This document shows, piece by piece, positions 17,416 to 25,484 of a stretch of 56,435 nucleotides of DNA. The position numbers and the translations under genes are program-made. The stretch is from an uncultured Rhodopila sp. GTDB lineage: Bacteria; Pseudomonadota; Alphaproteobacteria; Acetobacterales; Acetobacteraceae. The DNA is taken from NCBI GenBank assembly GCA_903851415.1, contig CAINOE010000196.1:1-56435 (forward strand), given 5' to 3'. How positions within the stretch are numbered: the stretch's first letter is position 1; the number at the start of each line of letters is the position of its first letter. The notes under the pieces were generated by a model that saw nothing but the letters and a program-made list of their open reading frames with translations, was not told the DNA's origin and made no database searches.

Positions 17416-19296
17416 TCAGCTTTCCAGCCCGTAACGGACCATCTTGCGGTATATCGTGCTGCGGGAAATCCCGAGCCGCCGCGCCGCACCTGCCAGGTTG
17501 CCCTTCTCCTGCTGCAAGGCACGCAGAATCGTTTCGCGCTCTGCATCGATCAGGCTGGACGATGGTTCCGCTTCGGCCGCACGGGCAAACTCCGCCGGCA
17601 GGTCAACCAGACCAACCGTCTCGCCACCGCACGTAAGAAGCAGCCGTTCGACCAGATTGCGCAGCTCGCGCACATTGCCCGGCCAGGCATGCGCCCGCAG
17701 CGCCTCCATCACCCCCGGGCCGAACCGGCACATCGGCACGGCATGCCGCGTCGACAAAAGCCGGTTGAAGTGTTCCGTCAATAAATCGATGTCCTCCACC
17801 CGCTCGCGCAGCGGCGGCACCGTGATCGAGGTCACGCTGACCCGGTAGAACAGGTCGCGGCGGAACCGCCCGGCTTCCACCTCCGCCCGCAGGTCGCGGT
17901 TGGTCATCGCGATCAGCCGCACGGAAATCCGCCGCGGATGCGTGTCGCCGACACGGTAGACAACACCCTCCTCCAGCACCCGCAGCAGCACCGGTTGGAG
18001 ATCGAGCGGCATCTCGCCGATTTCATCCAGGCACAGCGTGCCCTGGTGCGCCAGCTCGAAGCGGCCCGGTCGGCCTTCCCGCGTGGCACCGGTGAACGCG
18101 CCGGGGACATGGCCGAACAGTTCCGCCGCCACCAGTTCGCGGGAGACCGCGCCGCAATTGAAGGCGATGAACGGCCGCCGCCCGTCCGCGTCGTCGTGGA
18201 TGGCGCGCGCCAGCAGTTCCTTGCCGGTGCCGGTTTCGCCCTCGATCAGCACCGGCACGTGGCGGCCGGCAAGCTGCCGCGCCCGGTTGACCGCCGCCGC
18301 CATCGCGGCGCCGCGGCCGATGATGTGGTCGAAGCTGCTGCGCGCCGGGTCCGCCTCCGACCCGGCATGCGGCGGCCGCCCGGCGACCGGGCGCGGCTTG
18401 TCCGGGATGACCAGCACGGCGCCGATGGCGCGGCCATCCAGCGACACCGGATTCAGCCATTCCGGCCGCCAGCCGTCCGGCAGCCGGGCCGCCCATTGCT
18501 CTATCGGCAGACTGCGCTCCAGCCCCGGCACGCGTTCGCCGATGCCGATGCAACTCGGGATGCGGCCGGTCGCGTGCACCATCCGGCCGGCGCTGTCGAG
18601 CGCGATCAGGCCGGCCGCGTCACGGCCGGAAATCCGCTGCAGGCAGACCTCCAGCAGCCGCATCCGCTCCCGCGCAACACGCTCGCCGAGCGCCGCCTCG
18701 ATCTGCCGCGCGGCGGTGACGGCCAGCGTCAGGTTGCTGCGCTGGTAGGTCGAAGGCGGCCCGGAGATGTCGATCACACCGAGGATTTCATTCGACCCCG
18801 GCTCGAATATCGGCGCCCCGGCGCAGGTCCAGCTTTTGATGCCCTCGCAGAAATGCTCCGCCGCATGCACCTGCGCCGGGCGGCCGGTGGCCAGCGCCGT
18901 CCCGATGCCGTTGGTGCCGACAACGTCTTCGCGCCAGTCGCCGCCTGGCATCAGGTGGATGCCCTGCCCCTGCTCCAGGGTTCGCCAGTCTCCCACGGAG
19001 TCCAGCACGACACCGTTGGCATCGGTCAGCACCAGGATGGAATGCGAACCGGCCAGAAGTTCAGAAACCTCCGAGAACACCGAGGCCGCGGCGGACCGCA
19101 GATCGTGGTGGCGTTCCCGCAACAGATGCAGGCTATCGCCATGCGCGCCGATCGGCGCGGCGCGGCCGGTGGGATCGACGCCCAACTGAAGGCTGCGTTG
19201 CCATGAAGAAACGACGTAATTGCCGACAGGCGCGGCCGCCTCCGGCTCCCCGGTGAGGAACCGTTCCCAGGCCAACATGGTATCGCCCGCTTCCAT
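17416..19296 (-). CDS. Sigma-54-dependent activator, AcoR/MimR-like (prm-proximal)
   Basis: 626 residues from the ATG at 19296 (AAGG six bases upstream); a TTG at 19326 would add ten. Domains in order: a sensory region with GAF character (about 40-200), an AAA+ sigma-54 interaction domain with Walker A GETGTGKE, the GAFTGA loop, Walker B LCLDEIGE and the arginine-finger region, and a C-terminal Fis-type helix-turn-helix (GNLAGAARRLGISRSTIYRKM). All parts needed for activation are present. It lies 120 bp after the dedicated GroEL gene on the same strand, as the regulators of propane monooxygenase clusters often do. Likely activator of the monooxygenase promoter at 27228-27242. Confidence 0.9.
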   Translation of the reverse strand: MEAGDTMLAWERFLTGEPEAAAPVGNYVVSSWQRSLQLGVDPTGRAAPIGAHGDSLHLLRERHHDLRSAAASVFSEVSELLAGSHSILVLTDANGVVLDSVGDWRTLEQGQGIHLMPGGDWREDVVGTNGIGTALATGRPAQVHAAEHFCEGIKSWTCAGAPIFEPGSNEILGVIDISGPPSTYQRSNLTLAVTAARQIEAALGERVARERMRLLEVCLQRISGRDAAGLIALDSAGRMVHATGRIPSCIGIGERVPGLERSLPIEQWAARLPDGWRPEWLNPVSLDGRAIGAVLVIPDKPRPVAGRPPHAGSEADPARSSFDHIIGRGAAMAAAVNRARQLAGRHVPVLIEGETGTGKELLARAIHDDADGRRPFIAFNCGAVSRELVAAELFGHVPGAFTGATREGRPGRFELAHQGTLCLDEIGEMPLDLQPVLLRVLEEGVVYRVGDTHPRRISVRLIAMTNRDLRAEVEAGRFRRDLFYRVSVTSITVPPLRERVEDIDLLTEHFNRLLSTRHAVPMCRFGPGVMEALRAHAWPGNVRELRNLVERLLLTCGGETVGLVDLPAEFARAAEAEPSSSLIDAERETILRALQQEKGNLAGAARRLGISRSTIYRKMVRYGLES

Positions 19297-19416
19297 CGGC
19301 GGCCTTCTCGGCGGATTGCGCAGCAAGGGCCGAAACTCCCTGTGACGCCGCTGGTTGATGCGTCGAGGCGCGCGGCTGATCCAACGATATGCTGTCCGCG
19401 GGTCAGCGCTTCAACG

Positions 19417-21054
19417 TCATGCGCGCCCCAATTTCTCCGCGCCGCCGCCCAGCGCCGCCCCCGCGGTGGGATCGCTGTACTCCGGCTTCTTCGCGATCAG
19501 CGTCTGCGTGGTCAGGATCAGCGCCGCGACCGAGGCGGCATTGCGCAGCGCGGTGATGCTGACCTTGACCGGATCGACGATGCCCGCCGCCATCAGGTCG
19601 CCGAATTTTCCCGAACGCGCATCCAGCCCGAAGCCGCGTTGCGCCGATTTCACCCGCGCCACCACGCTGGCCGGGTCCAGCCCGCAGTTCAGCGCAATCG
19701 CCGACAGCGGCTGTTCCAGCGCGGTCCGCAGCATCTCCGCGCCCATGCGCTCGGAGCCGGACAGGCGGTCGATCAGATCGTTCAGCGCGGGTGCCAGTTG
19801 CAGCAGCGCGGTGCCGCCGCCCGCCACGATGCCGGCCTCGGCGGCGGCGCGCGCGGCGTGGATGGCGTCCTCGATCAACTGCGCATGGCGCTTCTGTTCG
19901 ACCGGCGTGGCGCCCCCCGCGAGGATCATCGCCGTGCCGCCCGCGAGGCGCGCCAGGCGTTCCTCCAGCTTGTCGCGCTCGATGTTCGGCGGCGCGAGCT
20001 CGACCTGGCGCATCACCTGCTGGCGGCGCGCGGCCACGGCGCCGGGATCGCCGCCGCCGGCGCTGATCACCGTCTGGTTGGAGGAAATCCGCACCTGCCG
20101 GGCCGAGCCGAGGTCGCGCGCGGTGACCTGATCGATGCGGCCGCCGAGGTCGCGGGCGATGACCCGGCCGCCGGTGACAATGGACAAGTCCTCCAGCATC
20201 GACTTGCGCCAGTGGCCGTAGTCGGGCGGATGGATCGCCGCGACGCGCGCGCCGCCTTTTTCATGGCTGTTCAGCAGGCTGATGACGCAGGCGGGGGCGA
20301 CTTCTTCCGCAATGATCAGCAGCGGCCGGTTGGTGTCCGCAATGACCGCCTGGATCGCCCTGACCTCATCCTGCGTGAGCAGTTTCAGGTCGGTCATCAG
20401 GATGTGCGGATTGTCCAGCACCACCTGCATGCGTTCCACATCCGTGACCATGTGGTGCGACAGGTAGCCGCGGTCGAACGCCATGCCGTCGACCACGTCG
20501 AGAATCGTTTCAACCGTGCTGCCATACTCCACGCTGACGATGCCGTTCGGGCCGGCGCGTTCCAGCGCCTCCGCCACCAGCGCGCCGAGGGCGGCATCGT
20601 TGGCGGCGATCACCGCCACGGCTTTGAGTTCCTCGCTGCCGGACAGCGGGATGGCGGATTCCTGCAAGGCCGTAATGGTATGTTCCACGGCCAATTCCAG
20701 GCCGCGCACCAGTTCGACCGGGTTGGCGCCGGAGTCGAGCGCGGCGAGGCCCTGCTGGATCATCGCGTCGGCCAGCACGGTGGCGGTGGTGGTGCCGTCG
20801 CCGACGACCTCGTTGGTCTTCATCGAGACCTCGCGCACCACCTGGGCGCCCATGTTCTCGAACGGGTCTTCCAGTTCGACCTCGGCGGCGATGCTGACGC
20901 TGTCGCGGGAAACGATGGGCGTGCCGACGGGGCGATCCATGATCGCGTTCATGCCGCGGGGTCCGAGCGTGCCGCGCACGGCCCTGGCGAGTTGCGCGAC
21001 GCCGCGGCCGAGGGCTTTGCGCGCGGCGTCGTCGTGCAGCATGATTTTCGGCAT
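19417..21054 (-). CDS. groL: GroEL-like chaperonin dedicated to the monooxygenase
   Basis: 545 residues. It is a divergent 60 kDa chaperonin, not the housekeeping copy: no groES is adjacent and the C-terminus ends in AEKLGRA without the usual GGM repeats. ATP-site residues are kept (GDGTTTATVL; Asp in LIEDAIHAARAA; GIVAGGGTALL). MimG-type chaperonins occur in propane monooxygenase clusters and are needed there for productive folding of the large hydroxylase subunit; the same role is inferred here. Its ATG overlaps the DUF59 stop (TAATG). Confidence 0.92.
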   Translation of the reverse strand: MPKIMLHDDAARKALGRGVAQLARAVRGTLGPRGMNAIMDRPVGTPIVSRDSVSIAAEVELEDPFENMGAQVVREVSMKTNEVVGDGTTTATVLADAMIQQGLAALDSGANPVELVRGLELAVEHTITALQESAIPLSGSEELKAVAVIAANDAALGALVAEALERAGPNGIVSVEYGSTVETILDVVDGMAFDRGYLSHHMVTDVERMQVVLDNPHILMTDLKLLTQDEVRAIQAVIADTNRPLLIIAEEVAPACVISLLNSHEKGGARVAAIHPPDYGHWRKSMLEDLSIVTGGRVIARDLGGRIDQVTARDLGSARQVRISSNQTVISAGGGDPGAVAARRQQVMRQVELAPPNIERDKLEERLARLAGGTAMILAGGATPVEQKRHAQLIEDAIHAARAAAEAGIVAGGGTALLQLAPALNDLIDRLSGSERMGAEMLRTALEQPLSAIALNCGLDPASVVARVKSAQRGFGLDARSGKFGDLMAAGIVDPVKVSITALRNAASVAALILTTQTLIAKKPEYSDPTAGAALGGGAEKLGRA

Positions 21055-21860
21055 TATGCGATCCCGGGCATGCGGGCGAAATCCGCCAGTGACGGTTCGC
21101 CGTCTTCGTTGAAGCGGGCGGCGAGCAGGCCGCGGCAGAGGGCGCCGTTGAACTCGGCGTTGATGGTGACGCGGCCGAGGGCTTGCAGGTAGCCTGAGAG
21201 GCTTTCCGCGCCGATGGGTTCGCCCCGCGCATCCACGAAGGCGAGCGGTTCGCCCGGGGCGGCGCAGATGTGGCGGCGATCGAGGTAGCGCCTGCGGATT
21301 TGGTCGCCGTCATGATCGAGCGGGAGGCCGGCGAGCTCTTGCAGCGTCATCGCAACGAGGGTTTCGGGAGTCGCGGTTGTTTCCGTCCTGGCGGGCGCTG
21401 GCCCGCCATCCACGCCTTGCCGCGCCGGGCGCGGCCCGGGCTTGAGCAAGTACCGCAGCAACGCCTCCTGCCGGCGCTGGAACGCCTTCACCAGAAACGT
21501 CCTGCGCAAGTCATCGAGTTCCGCGCTGGCCTCGTTGCCGAACGTCTCCCGGAACGACAGCCCGAGCGCCAGGCCGCGGTTGATCTTGTCGGCGTACATG
21601 TGCTCGCCCAGGATAACCGTTACGCGGCCGACCCAGGGCAACGAACCGACTTGCCGGCGCATGTCGTCGGCCATGAGGAAGGCGAAATTGGCGGCGCACC
21701 AATACGTCGGCAGACGAAAGCCGATCGTTACGGCGTCACCTTGTATCTCCATGCGATCGATAAACCGCAGGTCCGTTACCGGTTCATCGAGTTCCGGATC
21801 GGTTACGCGGTCGAGCGCGCGGCGGACCTCCGCCCCGCGCCCGTTATCGTTCAGGCTCAC
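21054..21860 (-). CDS. DUF59/MIP18-type metal-sulfur cluster assembly protein of the prm operon
   Basis: 268 residues from a GTG at 21860 that overlaps the amidohydrolase stop (GTGA); the longer frame runs into that gene. The N-terminal part (ALDRVTDPELDEPVTDLRFIDRMEIQGDAVTIGFRLPTYWC) is a MIP18/PaaD-like domain that in other proteins takes part in Fe-S or metal-cluster assembly. The rest (about residues 105-268) is specific to monooxygenase clusters. Residues from about 144 to 160 (ARQGVDGGPAPART) are encoded by an inserted REP-like palindrome. It probably helps build the diiron or 2Fe-2S centre. Confidence 0.82.
   Translation of the reverse strand: MSLNDNGRGAEVRRALDRVTDPELDEPVTDLRFIDRMEIQGDAVTIGFRLPTYWCAANFAFLMADDMRRQVGSLPWVGRVTVILGEHMYADKINRGLALGLSFRETFGNEASAELDDLRRTFLVKAFQRRQEALLRYLLKPGPRPARQGVDGGPAPARTETTATPETLVAMTLQELAGLPLDHDGDQIRRRYLDRRHICAAPGEPLAFVDARGEPIGAESLSGYLQALGRVTINAEFNGALCRGLLAARFNEDGEPSLADFARMPGIA
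21390..21425. repeat. REP-like palindrome of family A inside the DUF59 coding region
   Basis: CTGGCGGGCGCTGGCCCGCC followed by ATCCACGCCTTG matches the hairpin and CATCCACGCC tail of the family A elements at 12453-12535 and 50804-50884. Here it lies within an open reading frame and does not break it. The encoded Gly/Pro/Ala-rich linker has no counterpart in the flanking domains. Confidence 0.7.
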
Positions 21861-22879
21861 GCGTGGACCTTTTCGCGTGCGCCCGCCGCTATCTTCTGCT
21901 TCTGCGCTTCCACGTCGATGTCGTAGAGGCGCGCCGCGTTCAGGCCGAGGATCTTCTTCTTCGCCTGCAACGTCAGATCGACGCCCTTGGCCTGCTTCAC
22001 CTCGTCGGGCAGTTCGAACGCCATGAACTGGTCGACCAGCCATTTCGGCGTCCAGATCCCGTAGTCGCTGCCGAACAGCAGCTTGTCCTCGCCGAGCCAG
22101 AACAGCAGTTCGGAGATGACATTGGTAAAATAGTCGCGGCGGGAGTGGATGAATGGCAACGCAACCGCCAATCCGCCGTAGACATTGGTTTCCTGCACGG
22201 CGATCCAGCAGAAATCATCCAGCCGGGGCAGGCCGCAATGCTCGACGATGAAGTTCAGGTTCTGGAAATCCGTGGCGACATGGTCAACGTCCGCCACGTC
22301 GAACGCATCCTTGTCGAGCGGGATGATCGTCGGTCCCTTGTGGACGTGGATATTCTTGATCCCGAGCTTCTCCGCCTTCTCCAGGTATTTATACGCCATC
22401 GGGTCAGACAGCTTGTAGCCGCGGCTTTCGCCCCGCCACTCCGCGGTATACAGCTTGACGCCCTTGAGCTTGTATTTCGACGCCATCTCCTCCAGCGCGT
22501 CCAGACCGGCTTCGCCGTCGCGCGGATCGAACGCGCCGTTGACGATGATGCGGTCGGGCGCGAGCGCCTTGATCTCCGCGTTCCGCTCGATCGTGTTGAA
22601 GCCGGTCTTGTAGAAGTCGGTCAGGTAGGTGGACTGCACGATCGCCATATCATCCGGACCATCGACGAACAGGTCCTGATACATCTGCTGGGCGCCGTAG
22701 TTGTCGAATTTCTCCTTCGGCCAGACCTGGTCCTTCGGGCTAAGCACGGAATGGTAGCCGTAGAAGCAGTCGATGAACTGCTGGCCGTGAATGTTCTTGA
22801 TATTGTCCTTCGCGGCGTTCCAGTTATGAGTGTGGCCGTCGATGATGAAGATCTCTTCGCCGCTTTGCGTGCGATACAT
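21857..22879 (-). CDS. Amidohydrolase family protein of the prm operon
   Basis: 340 residues, the amidohydrolase-2 (TIM-barrel, decarboxylase-like) family. Metal-binding motifs are visible: DGHTHNW near residue 16 (HxH), IHVHKGP near 180, EHCGLP near 220, and the C-terminal GSDYGIWTPKW with the conserved Asp. A gene of this family sits in the same position (after the coupling protein) in mycobacterial-type propane monooxygenase clusters, so co-function is likely, but the reaction is not established. Starts 22 bp after the prmD stop. Confidence 0.88.
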   Translation of the reverse strand: MYRTQSGEEIFIIDGHTHNWNAAKDNIKNIHGQQFIDCFYGYHSVLSPKDQVWPKEKFDNYGAQQMYQDLFVDGPDDMAIVQSTYLTDFYKTGFNTIERNAEIKALAPDRIIVNGAFDPRDGEAGLDALEEMASKYKLKGVKLYTAEWRGESRGYKLSDPMAYKYLEKAEKLGIKNIHVHKGPTIIPLDKDAFDVADVDHVATDFQNLNFIVEHCGLPRLDDFCWIAVQETNVYGGLAVALPFIHSRRDYFTNVISELLFWLGEDKLLFGSDYGIWTPKWLVDQFMAFELPDEVKQAKGVDLTLQAKKKILGLNAARLYDIDVEAQKQKIAAGAREKVHA

Positions 22880-22901
22880 TTTCTGTTCCCTCCGGACTGA
22901 T

Positions 22902-23264
22902 TTAGTATTCGATGTACTGAAGCGCTTCCGTCATGTCACCGAACAGCACGACGGTGTCGTCGTCAACCATCACCATGCGGCCATAATGGGTGGAGGTGCA
23001 GATTTCGAATAAATAGGGCGTCATCTCGCGCCCGAGCGCCTCGCTGATCTCGGCCATCTTGAACTCGATCTTGCCCTCCCCGTCGATGCGTATCATCGCC
23101 GGCAGGTAGGTGACCCGGATGCCGGGCTTTTCCGCCATGACCTCGGCGATCGCGCGGCTTTCAACGCTGTCGTTCATCGTCACCCCGCATTCGTGCGAGA
23201 TGGTTTCCTCGAACTTCATGTCCTTCATGGACTTGAAGATGTTGCCGGTGTGCGGTTGAGCCAT
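22902..23264 (-). CDS. prmD: Propane monooxygenase coupling (effector) protein
   Basis: 120 residues from the ATG at 23264 (GGGAGA upstream). It belongs to the MmoB/DmpM family of small cofactor-free proteins that bind the hydroxylase and tune oxygen activation. Typical stretches are SNDSVESRAIAEV-like MNDSVESRAIAEVMAEKPGIRV, the YLPAMIRIDGEGKIEF strand and ALGREMTPYLFEICTSTHYGRMV. Its place after the beta subunit and 22 bp spacing fit the prmABCD order. Confidence 0.92.
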   Translation of the reverse strand: MAQPHTGNIFKSMKDMKFEETISHECGVTMNDSVESRAIAEVMAEKPGIRVTYLPAMIRIDGEGKIEFKMAEISEALGREMTPYLFEICTSTHYGRMVMVDDDTVVLFGDMTEALQYIEY

Positions 23265-23286
23265 TGTTGCGTTCTCCCGAGAGGTG

Positions 23287-24369
23287 TCAGCCGCCGATGA
23301 CCGGGCGGGCGTCGAAGCCGATTTCCGCGGCGATGGCGCGGAAGCGATTCTTGGCCAGGTCGAACGCGTCGGCGAACTGCGCCACCTTGACCCGCGGCTG
23401 CGACCATATCGGCTGCAACAGGGAGGCCGCCTCGACCGCCAGCGAGCCGTGGGTCTGCGCCCAGTTCGCGAGGATTTGCCGGTTCTTCTCGCCGTGCTCC
23501 TGATCCTGCACGAGCATCGAGAACAGCTCGACCGTGTTGGCCAGGTTGCGCTCATAGTCGCCTTCCGCGGCCGAGACAACCGAGGGCGATATGAAGTCGT
23601 TCTGCGCCGCCGCCATTTGCATGACGAAGCCGCTGCGGAACAATTCCGCGACCAGCGGCTCGAAGATCACGTTGGTGGCGAAATACTGCTCCAGGTAGTC
23701 GGTGGCGCCCATGATCGTTTCGATCGATTTGCGCGTGCCCTGCCAGATCGGGTCTTCCAGCCAGTGCTTCTTGCCCGCGTCGAGGTCGAAGCCTTCGATG
23801 TCCAGCGCGATTTCGCCCAGATACAGCGTCAGATCCTGCGCGAACCGCAGCTTGTACGATGAATTGGTCAGGATCGCGTTGTTGATCATCTGCGTGTAGC
23901 CATAGCGCTGGGCCTGCATCGTCGAGGTGCCCAGACCGAACTCGGCGTGCTTGTAGGCGCCGACGTGATCCTGCAATACCTTCACCCACGCCTTGTCAAA
24001 CCGTGCCGGCGCACCCGAGCGGCGGCCGTTCTCGATGACGTTTTTCAGCATCCCCACGATGGTGGATTGCCGCTGGTAATGCGTGCGCTCCCATTCCTGA
24101 TCCACCGCCCGGTACTTATGCCAGTCGCTGCTCTTGAGCTGCGTCCAGCCCTCATAATAGGTCGGCGTTCCATCCGCGAAACTGATGATCCAGTCCTGCA
24201 GCAGATACCGCTTCGGGTCCGGCTGCACGTCAACCGTCATGTCCTCGTAATGGGTAGCCTTGCGTCCCTTGGGATCGTAGTAGTTATAGTGGCGGCTGTC
24301 CGAACCGGCGAATACCGCGGCGCCGGCGGCGCCGGATTTCACGGGGATTGGCTCGTGGGTTGCACTCAT
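23287..24369 (-). CDS. prmC: Propane monooxygenase hydroxylase beta subunit
   Basis: 360 residues; the small hydroxylase subunit (ferritin-like fold without its own diiron site). The opening SRHYNYYDPKGRKATHYEDMTVDVQPDP and the region WQGTRKSIETIMGATDYLEQYFATNVIFEPLV are characteristic of soluble diiron monooxygenase beta subunits. It pairs with the alpha subunit to form the hydroxylase dimer. It follows the reductase by 22 bp, giving the alpha-reductase-beta-coupling order of group 5/6 enzymes. Confidence 0.93.
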   Translation of the reverse strand: MSATHEPIPVKSGAAGAAVFAGSDSRHYNYYDPKGRKATHYEDMTVDVQPDPKRYLLQDWIISFADGTPTYYEGWTQLKSSDWHKYRAVDQEWERTHYQRQSTIVGMLKNVIENGRRSGAPARFDKAWVKVLQDHVGAYKHAEFGLGTSTMQAQRYGYTQMINNAILTNSSYKLRFAQDLTLYLGEIALDIEGFDLDAGKKHWLEDPIWQGTRKSIETIMGATDYLEQYFATNVIFEPLVAELFRSGFVMQMAAAQNDFISPSVVSAAEGDYERNLANTVELFSMLVQDQEHGEKNRQILANWAQTHGSLAVEAASLLQPIWSQPRVKVAQFADAFDLAKNRFRAIAAEIGFDARPVIGG

Positions 24370-24391
24370 CTTGGTCTCCCTGTTGTTGCGC

Positions 24392-25429
24392 CTAACGCAC
24401 AGCCGGTGTGAACTTGTCGAAATGGATCCGTTCCGGCTCCACGCCGGCCATCTGCAATACCGGCAGAACCGCGTCGATCATCGGCGGGGGGCCGCAGGAA
24501 TACGCATCGATCTCGCCATCCAGAGCCTCCACCCGCAACGTGCGGGCGACGACATCGTGGATGAAGCCGGTTTCGGCGGTCCAGAGGTCGTCGGGTTCCG
24601 CATGCGACAGGGCCGGAATGAAACGGAAATCCGGCAGCCGGGCCGTCAGCGCGGAAAATTCTTCCAGGTAGAAAAGGTCAGCCCGGGTGCGGGCGCCGTA
24701 GAAAAAGCGGACAGGCCGATTCTCGCCGCTTTCGACATGATCGTGCAGGATCGACCAGAGCGGCGACATGCCGGACCCGCCGCCGATCAGCAGCATCGGC
24801 CCGGGATGGCCCTCCCGCCGAAAGCAGGTGCCATAGGGGCCTTTCGCGGTCAGGCGCTGGCCAACGTGCAGTCCGCCATCGAGCAACGCCGAGAATGCGC
24901 CCTGCGGATAGCGCTTGATGATGAAACTCAGCCGGTTCTGTTCGCGCGGCGTGTTCGCCATCGAGAACGAACGGGTAATGTCCGCGTCCGGAATGGTCAG
25001 ATCGACATACTGCCCGGCCCAGAAGCGCAACGGGTTGTCCAGTTCGATCTCCAGCAGGCGGATATCGTGCGTCAGCGGCCTGATGCCCGTCACCACCGCA
25101 TTGAACGTTTTCACCGCGATCGAGCGCCGCATCAGGTCTTCATCATAATTCAGCAGCTCGACGGTGATGTCGCTGAAAGCCAGAGTGCGGCACAGCAGAA
25201 TATGGCCGGTGTCCTTCTGATAATCCGGCAGCGCGAAGGTGGAATATTTCAGCAATTCGATGTCGCCGTCGACCAGCAGCGATTTGCAACTGCTGCACTG
25301 GCCTTCCTTGCAGCCATGCGCCAGCGAAATGCCCTGGCGGAAGGCCGCATCCAGCACCGTTTCGTCCTCGTTGACATCCATTTCGACGCCGACCGGTTCG
25401 AAACGGACCCGATGGACTTTGTCCGACAT
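24392..25429 (-). CDS. prmB: Propane monooxygenase reductase
   Basis: 345 residues from the ATG at 25429 (GGGAAG four to five bases upstream); an ATG at 25441 adds four. An N-terminal plant-type ferredoxin domain holds a 2Fe-2S cluster (CKEGQCSSCKSLL and a later LLCRTLA), followed by an FAD domain (RSFSMANTP) and an NAD domain (LLIGGGSGMSPLWSIL; SCGPPPMIDAV). It passes electrons from NADH to the diiron hydroxylase. All cofactor motifs appear intact. Confidence 0.94.
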   Translation of the reverse strand: MSDKVHRVRFEPVGVEMDVNEDETVLDAAFRQGISLAHGCKEGQCSSCKSLLVDGDIELLKYSTFALPDYQKDTGHILLCRTLAFSDITVELLNYDEDLMRRSIAVKTFNAVVTGIRPLTHDIRLLEIELDNPLRFWAGQYVDLTIPDADITRSFSMANTPREQNRLSFIIKRYPQGAFSALLDGGLHVGQRLTAKGPYGTCFRREGHPGPMLLIGGGSGMSPLWSILHDHVESGENRPVRFFYGARTRADLFYLEEFSALTARLPDFRFIPALSHAEPDDLWTAETGFIHDVVARTLRVEALDGEIDAYSCGPPPMIDAVLPVLQMAGVEPERIHFDKFTPAVR

Positions 25430-25484
25430 GACGCTTCCCATTCAAGGTGAACGGAGGCCGGAATTCCGGCCTCCGCCAGGTTCT

